Shown: positions 1 through 10,753 of the stretch, in pieces | Position numbering within the stretch: the first letter of the stretch is position 1 | Layout of the letters: each line of letters begins with the position of its first letter | NCBI GenBank assembly: GCA_943789485.1 | Contig: CALSUH010000011.1 | Coordinates: 1 to 64,000 of the forward strand | Origin: an uncultured Pseudomonadales bacterium | GTDB taxonomy: Bacteria > Pseudomonadota > Gammaproteobacteria > Pseudomonadales > Pseudohongiellaceae | Direction: 5' to 3' | DNA length: 64,000 nucleotides | Notes under the pieces: model-generated | The model's input: the letters and a program-made list of their open reading frames with translations, nothing else | The model's database searches: none | What the model was told of the DNA's origin: nothing | Made by a program: the position numbers and the translations under genes

Positions 1-307
<307 letters not shown>

Positions 308-1658
308 TTGTTTTTTGACAGGCCCGATGCCGGCGAAGTCTCCATCCTGGTTCATCTCACTATAGATTCAGAGAGTGAGACGGGAAGACCCAGCCGAATT
401 CGAAGAATTGGCGATCTCCGCCGGCGTCACAGCCGGTGGACTTCATCACAGGCTCCCGAAAGGCAACCCTCACCCAACCTTTTTGTAGGCATCCGGCAAG
501 CTTGAAGAGATTCAGGCCGCCGTGCTGGCCCACAAAGCGGGACTCGTCCTGTTCAACCACGCACTCTCCCCCAGCCAGGAACGGAACCTCGAGGCCGAAC
601 TCAAGTGCCGCGTGCTCGATCGCACCGGGCTGATCCTCGACATCTTCGCGCAACGCGCGCGCAGCCACGAGGGTAAGCTGCAGGTAGAGTTGGCGCAGTT
701 GCAACACCTCAGCACGCGTTTGAAACGCGGGTGGACTCACCTCGATAGACAGAAGGGGGGCATCGGCATGCGCGGTGCGGGTGAGAAACAGCTGGAACTC
801 GACCAACGCATGATCGGCCACCGCATCAAGGCCATCAATCAAGAGTCTCGCCAAGGTCCGCGGGCAGCGCGACCAGGGGCGGCGCGCCAGGCGGCGTTCG
901 GCAGAAGTGGCAGACGCTCTCATCTGGTGGGCTACACCAATGCTGGTAAGTCCTCACTATTTAATAAGCTGACCCAGGCGCACACCTACGCGGCGGACCA
1001 ATTGTTCGCCACACTTGGATTCGACGCTTACGCCGCCTCACCCTCAAGAACTTCGGGCCGGTGATCGTCGCCGACACGGTGGGCTTCATCAGCCACCTCC
1101 CACACCAACTGGTTGAGGCGTTTCGTGCTACGCTTCGAGGAGACGGCTCAGGCAGACCTGCTCATCCATGTCGTGGATGCGGCAAATGAATTTCATCCAG
1201 ATCACATTTTTGAGGTCGATAAGGTTTTAGCAGAAATAGGTGCGAAGTCTGTGCCGCAGCTGCTGGTGTTCAACAAGATCGATCTGCTTCCAGGTGTCGA
1301 GCCACATATTCAGCGCAACGAGAAGGGAAAGGCCATAAAGGTCTGGGTGTCTGCAAAGACTGGTGCGGGTATGGATCTATTGCAGAGCGCGATGAGCGAG
1401 TTGCTAGCAGGGAATATGGCTGTCGAGACACTGAGGATCGCACCCAGTGAGACGAAGCTTCGCAGCCAGCTTTACGACAGCGGATTCATCGAGGAAGAAC
1501 ATATAGACGAAGAAGGTTTCTATGAGCTGCGGGTCAAACTGCCGCGCGCAGACCTCGATCGACTTCTTAAACAAAGTGGTACAGAAGTTATAAGTCACAT
1601 TATTGCAGTGCAGGAGCAGACTAATTTGGCAGTCGAGGATAAGGCAACAGTCGCCTAA
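308..1658 (+). pseudogene. hflX: GTPase HflX, reading frame broken by about eight single-base shifts
   Basis: HflX is a ribosome-associated GTPase that splits or rescues stalled 70S ribosomes. It starts at TTG 308 (MFFDRPDAGE), right behind hfq. Recognisable family blocks are the glycine-rich linker [17 protein letters not shown], Walker [15 protein letters not shown] (about 930-970), the switch region VADTVGFISHLPHQLVEAF, NKID (G4, about 1273) and a C-terminal domain. The blocks lie in different frames: shifts occur near 393, 485, 492, 840, 916, 1017, 1030 and 1136, and nearly all are one-base insertions. From 1137 to the TAA at 1658 the frame is clean. Because each block keeps its conserved residues, I read this as poor sequence near a contig end, although a real recent pseudogene cannot be excluded. 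Confidence 0.85.
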
Positions 1659-1757
1659 TCGTATCGGATCGCCCTTTGAAAGTGCAAATTGCTGTGTAAA
1701 TGAACAATTATTAGCTAAAATCGACCTATCTGTCTTTAGAAAGCTATGGAGAAGCCA

Positions 1758-2966
1758 ATGGCTTGGAATGAACCTGGAAATAACGGAAATGGAAACGACA
1801 AAGATCCTTGGGGGGGCGGTCGTAAAGGCAGCGACCAGGGGCCTCCTGATATCGATGAGGTTGTGCGCAACCTGACCAAAAAATTCAATAGCCTGTTCGG
1901 CGGGGGCAGCGGCGGCTCTAGTTCTACTGGTTCTTCGTCAAGCGGCGGCGGTGGTTTGTCCGCGGGTCTAATCGCAGGATTAGTAGCCCTGGTAGTTGTC
2001 ATCTGGGCATTCATGGGCTTCTATATCGTTGACGAAGCTGAACGCGGCGTTGTCTTGCGCTTCGGTAGGGTGCTGGATTTGACAGTGCAGCCGGGCTTGC
2101 ATTGGAATCCACCGGTCATTGATGAAGTTAGCTTGGTTAACGTCTCCGAATTGAATGCGAAGACCTATGAAAATCGCGCGATGTTGACTACCGATGAAAA
2201 CATCATCGATATAGCAGTCACCGTGCAATATCTAATTCAGGATCCAGTGAAGTATGTGATCGCGGTGCAGGACCCAGAGCTTAGTCTGGACAACGCGTCC
2301 GAATCAGCCATTCGCCACGTAGTTGGCGGCAACTTCATGGACCAGATTCTTACCACAGGTCGCGATCGCATCGCGGATGATGTGCACGAGCGCCTGCAGA
2401 ATTACATGAACGTCTACAATACCGGCATTTTTGTAAGTCAGGTGAACGTGGTGGATGCGCAGCCACCTGATGCTGTTCGTCCGGCCTTCGATGACGTGAT
2501 CCGCGCCAGAGAAGACGAGCAGCGTGTGCAGAACCAAGCTCAGCAATATTCGAATCAGATTATTCCTGAGGCTCGCGGTGAAGCACAGCGGCGCATTGAA
2601 GCTGCAAACGCCTATAGCGCAGAGGTCGTGGCTGAAGCAACTGGTGATGCCTCTCGCTTCGACCAACTGCTCACGGAATATTTAAAGTCTCCTGAGGTGA
2701 CTCGACAGCGGCTCTACATCGACTCGCTCGAAGACGTGATGACAGCTAGCAGCAAGATCATGGTCGATGTCGAAGGTGGCAACAATATGTTGTTTCTGCC
2801 ATTGGACAAGCTTATGGAGCAGAGCACTTCAAGCATCAATTCGAATAATACTACGACCGACCTGAGGAATTTGGCAGACCAGTTGGCGCCATTTCTACCG
2901 GGACCAAATAGTACAAACAGCGTAGATCGTTCGCGGCTACCTACTACTGGACGAGGAAATCGATAA
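1758..2966 (+). CDS. hflK: FtsH protease modulator HflK
   Basis: HflK is an SPFH/band-7 protein that forms a large periplasmic cage with HflC around the membrane AAA protease FtsH and restrains its proteolysis. The protein (402 aa from this start) has a Gly/Ser/Asn-rich N-terminal stretch (MAWNEPGNNGNG...), one membrane segment at about residues 70-95, then the SPFH domain and a long helical region. I chose ATG 1758 over the upstream in-frame ATG 1746 because GGAG at 1748-1751 gives a ribosome site with ideal spacing and the MAWNEPG start is the family norm. The stop TAA overlaps the hflC ATG by one base, so the two are translationally coupled. Confidence 0.93.
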   Translation: MAWNEPGNNGNGNDKDPWGGGRKGSDQGPPDIDEVVRNLTKKFNSLFGGGSGGSSSTGSSSSGGGGLSAGLIAGLVALVVVIWAFMGFYIVDEAERGVVLRFGRVLDLTVQPGLHWNPPVIDEVSLVNVSELNAKTYENRAMLTTDENIIDIAVTVQYLIQDPVKYVIAVQDPELSLDNASESAIRHVVGGNFMDQILTTGRDRIADDVHERLQNYMNVYNTGIFVSQVNVVDAQPPDAVRPAFDDVIRAREDEQRVQNQAQQYSNQIIPEARGEAQRRIEAANAYSAEVVAEATGDASRFDQLLTEYLKSPEVTRQRLYIDSLEDVMTASSKIMVDVEGGNNMLFLPLDKLMEQSTSSINSNNTTTDLRNLADQLAPFLPGPNSTNSVDRSRLPTTGRGNR

Positions 2967-3832
2967 TGAAAAATTTTATAACAATTGGTTTTATTTTTCT
3001 CGTCGTCACAGTCTTAAGCAATTCTCTTTTCGTTGTAAAGGAAACAGAGCGAGCTGTGATGCTGCAGTTCGGTGAATTGGTGCAAGAATCTATCGACCCA
3101 GGTCTGCATGTGAAGATTCCCTGGGTCAATAACGTGCGTAAATTCGACGCGCGGATATTGACCGAAGACGCGCCTCGACGTCGATTTCTAACGCTTGAGC
3201 AAAAGGCACTGGAAGTCGATTCCTACGCAAAGTGGCGCATCGTCGACGTGGGTCAGTTCTATGTCTCAACACGTGGTAACACAACAACAGCCGGCAGCTT
3301 ACTTGCGGAACGTATTAACGATGGTCTGCGTGACCAGATCGGTAACCGTACTCTTGCGGAAGTTGTTGCTGGGGAGAGAGATCAGTTGATGCTAGCTCTA
3401 ACAGCGAGTCTAAATGAGACTACAGCTGCGGATTTGGGTATCGAAATTATTGATGTGCGAGTAAAGCGTATCGACCTGCCAGAAGATGTACGCTCTTCTG
3501 TTTATGAGCGTATGATCACCGAGCGAAACAGAGAGGCACAGGAGCTGCGTTCTTTCGGTGAAGAGCTTGCGATCGGTATTCGTGCCGACGCTGATCGTCA
3601 GGCGACAATTTTTCGCGCCGAGGCTTACAGAGATGCTGAGCAACTGCGCGGTGAAGGTGACGCGACTGCAACGGCCATCTATGCCGATGCCTACAACAAA
3701 GACCCTGAATTCTATGCGTTTACCCGGAGCTTGAATTCATACAGAGAGACGTTCTCCTCGAAAGGTGACGTACTCTTGCTTGATCCGAACAGTGACTATT
3801 TCAAGTATCTGAAGAACGGAATCTCGCAATAA
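2966..3832 (+). CDS. hflC: FtsH protease modulator HflC
   Basis: Partner of HflK in the FtsH regulatory complex. At 288 aa it has the usual length: an N-terminal membrane anchor (about residues 4-22, FITIGFIFLVVTVLSNSLFV), an SPFH domain beginning with VVKETERAVMLQFGE, and an Ala/Glu/Arg-rich helical part with GIRADADRQATIFRAEAYRD. The C-terminus ends with the family-typical DSDYFKYLKN-like tail (here NSDYFKYLKNGISQ). It overlaps hflK by one base and is followed within 50 bases by a strong terminator, so hflK-hflC ends a transcription unit here. Confidence 0.93.
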   Translation: MKNFITIGFIFLVVTVLSNSLFVVKETERAVMLQFGELVQESIDPGLHVKIPWVNNVRKFDARILTEDAPRRRFLTLEQKALEVDSYAKWRIVDVGQFYVSTRGNTTTAGSLLAERINDGLRDQIGNRTLAEVVAGERDQLMLALTASLNETTAADLGIEIIDVRVKRIDLPEDVRSSVYERMITERNREAQELRSFGEELAIGIRADADRQATIFRAEAYRDAEQLRGEGDATATAIYADAYNKDPEFYAFTRSLNSYRETFSSKGDVLLLDPNSDYFKYLKNGISQ

Positions 3833-3879
3833 ACTCCACTTAATCAGTAGAGTTTTGACAATCAGATAAGTCAACAACC

Positions 3880-3919
3880 GTAAACCTGAATCGCGGTCAG
3901 CGATTCAGGTTTACTTTTT
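3880..3919 (+). terminator. Rho-independent terminator after hflC
   Basis: A perfect 15-bp inverted repeat (arms 3880-3894 and 3900-3914, 5-base loop) is followed by five T residues. It separates hfq-hflX-hflK-hflC from the DUF2065-hisZ-purA genes. Confidence 0.85.
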
Positions 3920-3967
3920 GCTGTGTGAATAGCTACGCGTAGAGTATTAGCAAAAAGGGGCAAGACT

Positions 3968-4153
3968 ATGTGGCATGAGCTGGCCATTGCAGGTTGTCTG
4001 TTGCTCGTAATAGAGGGGATAATTCCCTTCATCAGCCCCGGTAGGTGGCGAAAGATGCTGCTAATGTTAAATCAAATAGACGATAACACCATGCGCATTA
4101 TTGGCTTCGGAAGTATGCTGACCGGTACGGTGTTGCTGTTGATAATTAATTAG
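3968..4153 (+). CDS. DUF2065 (YjeT-like) small membrane protein
   Basis: A 61-aa protein with two membrane segments (about residues 5-22 and 42-60) separated by the motif PGRWRKML, which is characteristic of DUF2065/YjeT. In many gammaproteobacteria it lies exactly here, between hflC and hisZ or purA. Its function is unknown. An AAGGGG-like ribosome site (3955-3960) precedes the ATG. It follows the hflC terminator, so it probably opens the transcription unit that carries hisZ and purA. Confidence 0.85.
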   Translation: MWHELAIAGCLLLVIEGIIPFISPGRWRKMLLMLNQIDDNTMRIIGFGSMLTGTVLLLIIN

Positions 4154-4220
4154 ATTGTTAGGGTTTTAAAATTATTTTAGGAACAATTTTTCAAGTTTAA
4201 TGAGTGAAAGCTAAATAGAC

Positions 4221-5414
4221 ATGACTTCTGCAAAGCGCTGGTTACTTCCCGATGGTGTCGAGGAAATTCTTCCCCTAGAGGCGGGCAAGTTAGAATACTT
4301 GCGTCGTCAGCTTCTGGACCTTTATGAATCCTGGGGCTATCAGCTAGTTATTACTCCACTTATCGAGTATCTGGATTCGCTGCTAGTTGGCTCGTCACAT
4401 GATTTGGATCTGCACACGTTCAAGATTACCGACCAGCTTAGCGGACGCATGATGGGCATCCGTGCAGACATTACTCCGCAGGCTGCGCGTATCGACGCAC
4501 ACTGTATGCACAGAGAAGGCCCGGTGCGTCTGTGTTACGCAGACAACGTATTGCACACGAAGCCACGGGGTCTGCTTGCTTCTCGAGTACCTATTCGCGT
4601 CGGCGCCGAGATGTACGGTCACGCCGGTGTGGACTGTGACATAGAACTAATTTGTCTTATGTATGCCACTCTGAATACGGCGGAAATTGAAAAAATATCT
4701 GTCGTGCTAGGGCATGTTGGTATCTTCCGTGCACTCGTCAAAGAAGCCGCGATAGATGCGGACATCGAATCAATTTTATTCGATGCCGTGCAGCGTAAAG
4801 CCTATGACGAGATCGATGTTGTCTTGGATGCTGCCGTGAAAGATGCAACGTTGCATGCCATGTTGAGGCAGCTAACGCGACTCAGTGGTGATGAGGCAAT
4901 ACTGCAAGAGGCCGTAGCCGTTTTCGAAGATGCTCCGATCTCAGTAAAGAAAGAGCTGCTGGAACTGGTATTGATAGTGGAAGGAGTTAAGGAGCGTCAT
5001 CCGGAGATGACACTCTGCTTCGACCTATGCGAATTGCGTGGCTATGAATATCATACGGGCATCGTGTTCGCCGCCTATACGCCCGACTACGGCAGAGCAG
5101 TAGCCAAAGGCGGTCGTTATGACCACATTGGTGAAGTTTTTGGTCGCTCGCGGCCGGCGTCAGGTTTTGATAGCGATCTAAAGACAATCGCTAGACTGAG
5201 CAGTAAAACGTTTGTCCAAAAGACGGTGATTATCGCGCCAATTGGAAATGACGCTGATTTGCTCGGTGCGATAGCTGAATTGCGAGCCAATGGCGAGATT
5301 GTCATTACCAATCTGCTTGAGAGCGAGCTTGCAGAGCAGGAATTAGAAGACTTAAATTGCGATCGACAGCTACAGCTACATGATGGCAAATGGGTAGTTG
5401 AAAACTTAGCGTAG
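4221..5414 (+). CDS. hisZ: ATP phosphoribosyltransferase regulatory subunit HisZ
   Basis: HisZ is a catalytically inactive histidyl-tRNA synthetase paralogue that forms an octamer with the short form of HisG and gives it histidine feedback control. The 397-aa protein begins RWLLPDGVEEILP and carries class II synthetase-like motifs: motif 1 region YQLVITPLIEYLDSL, motif 2 RADITPQAARIDAH, and a later ELRGYEYHTGIVFAAY block. Finding hisZ implies that this organism encodes a short-form HisG elsewhere. It lies 34 bases before purA, an arrangement conserved in Pseudomonas-type genomes. Confidence 0.92.
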   Translation: MTSAKRWLLPDGVEEILPLEAGKLEYLRRQLLDLYESWGYQLVITPLIEYLDSLLVGSSHDLDLHTFKITDQLSGRMMGIRADITPQAARIDAHCMHREGPVRLCYADNVLHTKPRGLLASRVPIRVGAEMYGHAGVDCDIELICLMYATLNTAEIEKISVVLGHVGIFRALVKEAAIDADIESILFDAVQRKAYDEIDVVLDAAVKDATLHAMLRQLTRLSGDEAILQEAVAVFEDAPISVKKELLELVLIVEGVKERHPEMTLCFDLCELRGYEYHTGIVFAAYTPDYGRAVAKGGRYDHIGEVFGRSRPASGFDSDLKTIARLSSKTFVQKTVIIAPIGNDADLLGAIAELRANGEIVITNLLESELAEQELEDLNCDRQLQLHDGKWVVENLA

Positions 5415-5442
5415 TGTTTGCTTTGAATAAAATATTGAGTAG

Positions 5443-6744
<1,302 letters not shown>

Positions 6745-6758
6745 TAGATAGCTTAACT

Positions 6759-7676
6759 TCAAACCAGTGGCCACAGGCAAGCGGCACCGATGGCGCCGCT
6801 TGCGTCACCGAACTTCGGCGCCGCCAGCATAGTCAAGACATTATCTGTGAATACATACCCATCCATGAGGTATGGAACTTGCGCATACAGTTGCGTAATA
6901 TTCGACAGACCGCCCCCTAGCACAATCATATCTGGGTCCAAAAGATTTACGACCGTTGAGAGACAGCGTGCCAGTTGCTTGCAGTAAATCTGAATAGTCT
7001 CAATTGCTGCAACGTCTCCGCTAGTCGCCAAACGGGCTATTTCCACGGCCTCAAGCTCGATTCCAGTTTTCTCGAGATGGCTCTGTTTCAAGCCTCGCCC
7101 GGAAAGGACGGTCTCGTTACAGTTTTTCCTACCGCAGTAGCATTGTCTGTCCTGGGCGATCAGTTCGCGTACGGAACTTGGTATACAGTTGTGCCCCCAT
7201 TCACCCGCTATTCGATTCGGGCCTGTGTGCAGTTGCTTGTCTATGACGATGCCTCCACCGGTTCCCGTGCCGAGAATTGCTCCAAATACCGTTCTGGCGG
7301 ACACCGCGGCGCCGTAGCAAGCTTCTGAAAGGACGAAGCAATTCGCATCGTTCTCGATGCGAGTCGCATAGCCTAGGCGATTTTCTATATCGACCTTCAA
7401 TGGCTCGCCGTTGAGGCAGATCGAATTACAGTTCTTCATCAGTTCTAGACCGTTTTCGTTCGAAGGAGACAAGGCGCCAGGAGTCCCAATTCCAACTGAA
7501 CACTGCTTCGATGGAGACAATAGTTGCAGTTGGTCGATCACTTCGCAGAGTGCGTCAACAGTTTCGAGGTACTTTCTAGTGGGCGTATCTACACGAATCT
7601 TCTCGGCTACCTCGCCTGAAGGTGAGAGTAATATTCCCTCGATCTTCGTACCGCCTAAGTCGACTCCAATTCTCAT
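6759..7676 (-). CDS. ROK family sugar kinase (fructokinase/N-acetylglucosamine kinase type)
   Basis: A 305-aa ATP-dependent hexose kinase of the ROK family. Visible features are the N-terminal phosphate loop VDLGGTKIEG, the catalytic region ENDANCFVLSEA, the glycine-rich GTGTGGGI, the sugar-binding and zinc segment GEWGHN (residues about 160-165), and the zinc motif CYCGRKNC. The closest familiar types are Mak fructokinase and NagK; the substrate cannot be decided from sequence. It is convergent with purA (15-base gap) and opens the accessory block between purA and tRNA-Leu. Confidence 0.85.
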   Translation of the reverse strand: MRIGVDLGGTKIEGILLSPSGEVAEKIRVDTPTRKYLETVDALCEVIDQLQLLSPSKQCSVGIGTPGALSPSNENGLELMKNCNSICLNGEPLKVDIENRLGYATRIENDANCFVLSEACYGAAVSARTVFGAILGTGTGGGIVIDKQLHTGPNRIAGEWGHNCIPSSVRELIAQDRQCYCGRKNCNETVLSGRGLKQSHLEKTGIELEAVEIARLATSGDVAAIETIQIYCKQLARCLSTVVNLLDPDMIVLGGGLSNITQLYAQVPYLMDGYVFTDNVLTMLAAPKFGDASGAIGAACLWPLV

Positions 7677-7863
7677 TTGCTACCTCAATCCAATTTTTTC
7701 TCTGTTGTGTCACTGTCACTTTAACACTTTTTAATTTCGCCTTGCATAGTACTACAAACCCTCTAGAATCGGCGGTCCTCTTGCATTTTGTCTTGGCGTG
7801 AACCTTGAGGCGATCTGACTAAACACAGCAATAAAAATGACTAGGACTAAATAGAAAAGTTCG

Positions 7864-8955
7864 ATGACCCGAGCCAGATACCAACAAGTGTCGCTGCAAG
7901 ACACGCCCTACTATCATTGTATCTCACGCTGTGTCCGCCGCGCCTATCTATGTGGTGACGACCCGGTTACTGGTAAGAACTTCGATCATCGTAAGCAGTG
8001 GTTGGTGTCTCGGATTAAGACCCTAGCTGCACAGTTCTCGATCGACATCTGTGCCTATGCCATCATGAGTAATCACTATCACCTGGTCCTGTTCGTCAAT
8101 GAGCAGCAGGCTGGAGAATGGGATGATGCCGAGGTGGTCAAGCGCTGGACCGCACTCTTTCCTCGCAATGCAGCTTTAATAGCAACTTTGCAGAAAAACA
8201 AATCGAGCAAGGCGGCTTCGAGGCGCCTGCAACAGCAGATCAGCCTATGGCGCGAAAGGTTAATGGATATTAGTTGGTTCATGCGCTGCGTAAACGAGAC
8301 TGTGGCAAGGCAAGCTAACCGAGAAGACCAATGCAGCGGACGCTTCTGGGAAGGACGTTTCAAAAGCCAGGCTCTTCTCGATGAGAAAGCACTGGTTACT
8401 TGCATGGCTTATGTAGATCTAAACCCCATTCGCGCGGGAATAACGGACTCGCTTGAGAATAGTGACTTCACCTCGATTCAAGAGCGACTTATTCATCACG
8501 CCAAGGCAGTCAAAAAGCGAAGTTACCGTCAGCATCGGCTACTTTCGCGTCGCACCACAAAGCACCTTGTGGGTCGCCAGTCTGGCGCCAAGCAGGCAAA
8601 GCTTCTGCTACTGTCCGAGATGGGTGGGATAGCAGAGAAGGCGCTGCCAACCACGCAGCGCAGCTATATCGATCTGTTAGAGAGAACTTGCAAAGCACTT
8701 CATCCGGAAGAGTCCTCGACGCACAGGGTTACTGATACCTTGGGTGAGAAGAGCAGATTGCTTAACGACTTAGGAATAAGTTCAGCATCCTGGCTCAAGA
8801 GTGTCACAACTTTTCATCGGCACTATTCAGTGGCAGCGGGTTCGGAATCGTCACTTGTTCTTTTTCACGAAAGCCGAATCAAGTCAGGGGTGAGTTTAAA
8901 ACACTCGCGCAAATGGATTAGGGGGGTAAATTCCTCTCGATTATTATACGCCTAG
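7864..8955 (+). CDS. REP-associated tyrosine transposase (RAYT, Y1/HUH, Transposase_17)
   Basis: A 363-aa IS200-like single-strand nuclease. The HUH-type metal site is HYH at residues 71-73 in AIMSNHYHLVLF, and the candidate catalytic tyrosine lies in MAYVDLNPIRAG. Other recognisable segments are YYHCISRCVRRAYLCG near the N-terminus and GRFWEGRFKSQALLDE. RAYTs usually occur once, without IS ends, and are linked to spread of short palindromic REP elements. The protein is longer than the compact E. coli type, with a C-terminal extension of about 130 aa of unknown role. I see no flanking inverted repeats or target duplication here. The hairpin-bearing 133-bp repeats at 19621-20019 are a possible but unproven partner. 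Confidence 0.85.
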   Translation: MTRARYQQVSLQDTPYYHCISRCVRRAYLCGDDPVTGKNFDHRKQWLVSRIKTLAAQFSIDICAYAIMSNHYHLVLFVNEQQAGEWDDAEVVKRWTALFPRNAALIATLQKNKSSKAASRRLQQQISLWRERLMDISWFMRCVNETVARQANREDQCSGRFWEGRFKSQALLDEKALVTCMAYVDLNPIRAGITDSLENSDFTSIQERLIHHAKAVKKRSYRQHRLLSRRTTKHLVGRQSGAKQAKLLLLSEMGGIAEKALPTTQRSYIDLLERTCKALHPEESSTHRVTDTLGEKSRLLNDLGISSASWLKSVTTFHRHYSVAAGSESSLVLFHESRIKSGVSLKHSRKWIRGVNSSRLLYA

Positions 8956-9582
8956 CTACCGGCTTTCCTTCAATATTCCATTCACGAAGACGTACCAGTT
9001 CATTCTCGCTGCCTCCCATAGCGTGAAAAAACCATTTAAGCTTTCAAATCGCCTTTCAATAACTCGATTTCCTTACAACCTCTAAACACGGCTGCGCAAA
9101 ATACCATCACTCTAGAAATTTATAGGGTTGATTACTTTATTATTATAATTAGAAATTAAACTGGGTGTCCTTTTTTATTACTTTCTCATCGAGCTGTGTG
9201 TCAGTTTTTATACGAGTCAAATAATGCATTTCGGCGCTAAGCATAAGAAATCATTAACATTATTTGCTGCGAACGCAGTGACACAAGAGAAAGGGGGGCA
9301 GATATACCGTTTATTTTTGGGCTCGGATAAGCACCTGTAAGCAATTGAAAGCACTATATATTGTTTGACTTCGGCCGACTTAGACTATATGTTGCGCTTC
9401 ATACAAGTAGCTAATTCAATGGGTTTACGAAGTAAGACGGGTGTTTAGAATTGTTAGCTTGATCGACTTAAGCGTGATTCTTCACCGACAATAGAGCCAG
9501 CTTAGATAGGCAGGCAGTAAAACAAGAAAAAACCAACATTCGGCCTACTTAGAAATCGCACACTTAGCTGGAGTTATAGCGA
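8956..9582. other. Intergenic region without recognised gene
   Basis: About 630 bases, AT-rich, with no convincing open frame on either strand and no obvious hairpin terminator. It may be remnant DNA downstream of the transposase plus the promoter for the small gene at 9583. Confidence 0.5.
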
Positions 9583-9771
9583 ATGAACAAATCTGCAGAA
9601 ACAGCCATAGAAAAGCCAATAACAGACGCTATAGCCGAAGCTATCGAAGAAGCGAAAGCAGACAGTGATCTGAATTTTCTAAAAAAGCAGAAAGAAGACG
9701 AAATTCGTATGAGGCTCGACCAGTTCGCCAAAGAACTCTCTCAGGTTAAAAAACAGCGAGATCAGCACTAG
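9583..9771 (+). CDS. Small highly charged hypothetical protein
   Basis: A 62-aa open frame rich in Glu, Lys, Ala and Gln, predicted to be mostly helical or coiled coil (AIEEAKADSDLNFLKKQK...). No membrane segment or signal is visible. GGAG at 9571-9574 is a usable ribosome site before ATG 9583. A short GGCGCT/AGCGCC hairpin follows at 9798-9819 but lacks a T-run. No family recognised; possibly a small cytoplasmic structural or RNA-associated protein, but this is a guess. It could also be a chance frame. Confidence 0.45.
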   Translation: MNKSAETAIEKPITDAIAEAIEEAKADSDLNFLKKQKEDEIRMRLDQFAKELSQVKKQRDQH

Positions 9772-10005
9772 CCATTAACCCTCACTCTTTATCTCAGGGC
9801 GCTTTCAGAAACCAGCGCCTTACCCCTTTGCAAACCGCTTTAAACCCAATCGAAGTCTGCGCGTCATATTGCCGCATAAGCCACTCTGTTCATGAATTTA
9901 AACGTCCAAAGCGTTACACTGACTCGATGATGTTAATTCGATGACGTGCGTAATTTTTGCATTCGTTTGTCACCAATCAGTGAAAACTCAAGAAGGAAAT
10001 TCGAC

Positions 10006-10392
10006 ATGCTAGGCAACAGAAGATTCAAATCATTATTAGCACTATTTTTGCTAGCAGCTTCTCTTGTTGGCTGTGCGAGTAGCACTGACTACTCGCCTTT
10101 TCTGCGTGCAGAGCCTGCCGCCGATTCAGTGCTGAATCGCGCTCCGCGCAATTTGCGCCTCTTCTATGGAGCATTACCGGATGTGACTAACAGCAGTCTT
10201 ACGCTTACTGGTCCAGACGGGAATTACGATTTGCGTGGTTTTCACAGCATGGGTTCCGACGACCTTATGATAGAAATCACCAATCCATCAATTCCCGATG
10301 GGGATTACGTAGTTAACTGGTCGGCGGTGGTTGGAGAAGACTCTACTGTCTACGAAGGCGCCTATCGATTTAGCGTAGTGACCGATCGTTAG
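10006..10392 (+). CDS. CopC-like periplasmic lipoprotein
   Basis: A 128-aa protein with a lipoprotein signal (lipobox LVGC about residues 17-20), so it is probably anchored in the outer or inner membrane facing the periplasm. The mature part follows the CopC-type beta-sandwich pattern: ...PAADSVLNRAPRNLRLFY, SLTLTGPDGNYDLRG, PDGDYVVNWSAVVGEDSTVYEGAYRFSV. Canonical CopC copper ligands include an N-terminal histidine and a C-terminal histidine; I see neither, so copper binding is doubtful. ATG 10006 is preferred to the longer frame from 9946 because AAGGAA at 9992-9997 sits correctly and the signal peptide begins there. No CopD-like partner is adjacent. Confidence 0.65.
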   Translation: MLGNRRFKSLLALFLLAASLVGCASSTDYSPFLRAEPAADSVLNRAPRNLRLFYGALPDVTNSSLTLTGPDGNYDLRGFHSMGSDDLMIEITNPSIPDGDYVVNWSAVVGEDSTVYEGAYRFSVVTDR

Positions 10393-10452
10393 TGATAACA
10401 AATTTTTGGGTTAGCACTTCAACTCAAGCTGAGATGCCTAAAGACGGCTAAA

Positions 10453-10497
10453 CTACCCAAAGGTAGATCAAGTCTACCCGGGGGTAACTGGGTATAA
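10453..10497 (+). promoter_or_regulatory. Two operator-like palindromes ahead of a -10 box
   Basis: Two short dyads, CTACCCAAAGGTAG (10453-10466) and TACCCGGGGGTA (10475-10486), are centred about 21 bp (two helical turns) apart. They are followed at 10492-10497 by TATAAT. No protein-coding gene follows on the plus strand, so this could drive the non-coding transcript proposed next. It is a sequence observation only; the binding protein is unknown. Confidence 0.35.
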
Positions 10498-10503
10498 TTG
10501 CGC

Positions 10504-10634
10504 ACGGCTAAACATGTTATTTATCTCAGTTCTGATTTGCTTTGCGAAGATGAATTAGTAAATTGAAAGTACAGTGCCAGATTTTTACCATCGATATAAA
10601 AAAGGGGGGCTCTTAACTTCGCAAAGATTTTTTT
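10504..10634 (+). ncRNA. Candidate small RNA with 10-bp closing stem and T-run
   Basis: Downstream of TATAAT (10492-10497) a transcript starting near 10504 would contain CTTTGCGAAG (10540-10549), the exact reverse complement of CTTCGCAAAG (10617-10626), followed by A and seven T residues. That is the shape of an intrinsic terminator or closing stem with an unusually long 67-base interior. No coding frame with a ribosome site lies between. The family is unknown. Confidence 0.25.
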
Positions 10635-10753
10635 GACAAGCAGTCTATGACTACAAATATTTACACCTTTCGCTGTTTAAATGCCCGTATCAACCTTTTA
10701 AAGGCTTGCACAGCTTCATAGCCTCCAACATGTTTAATCAAGGCGTGTGGCAG

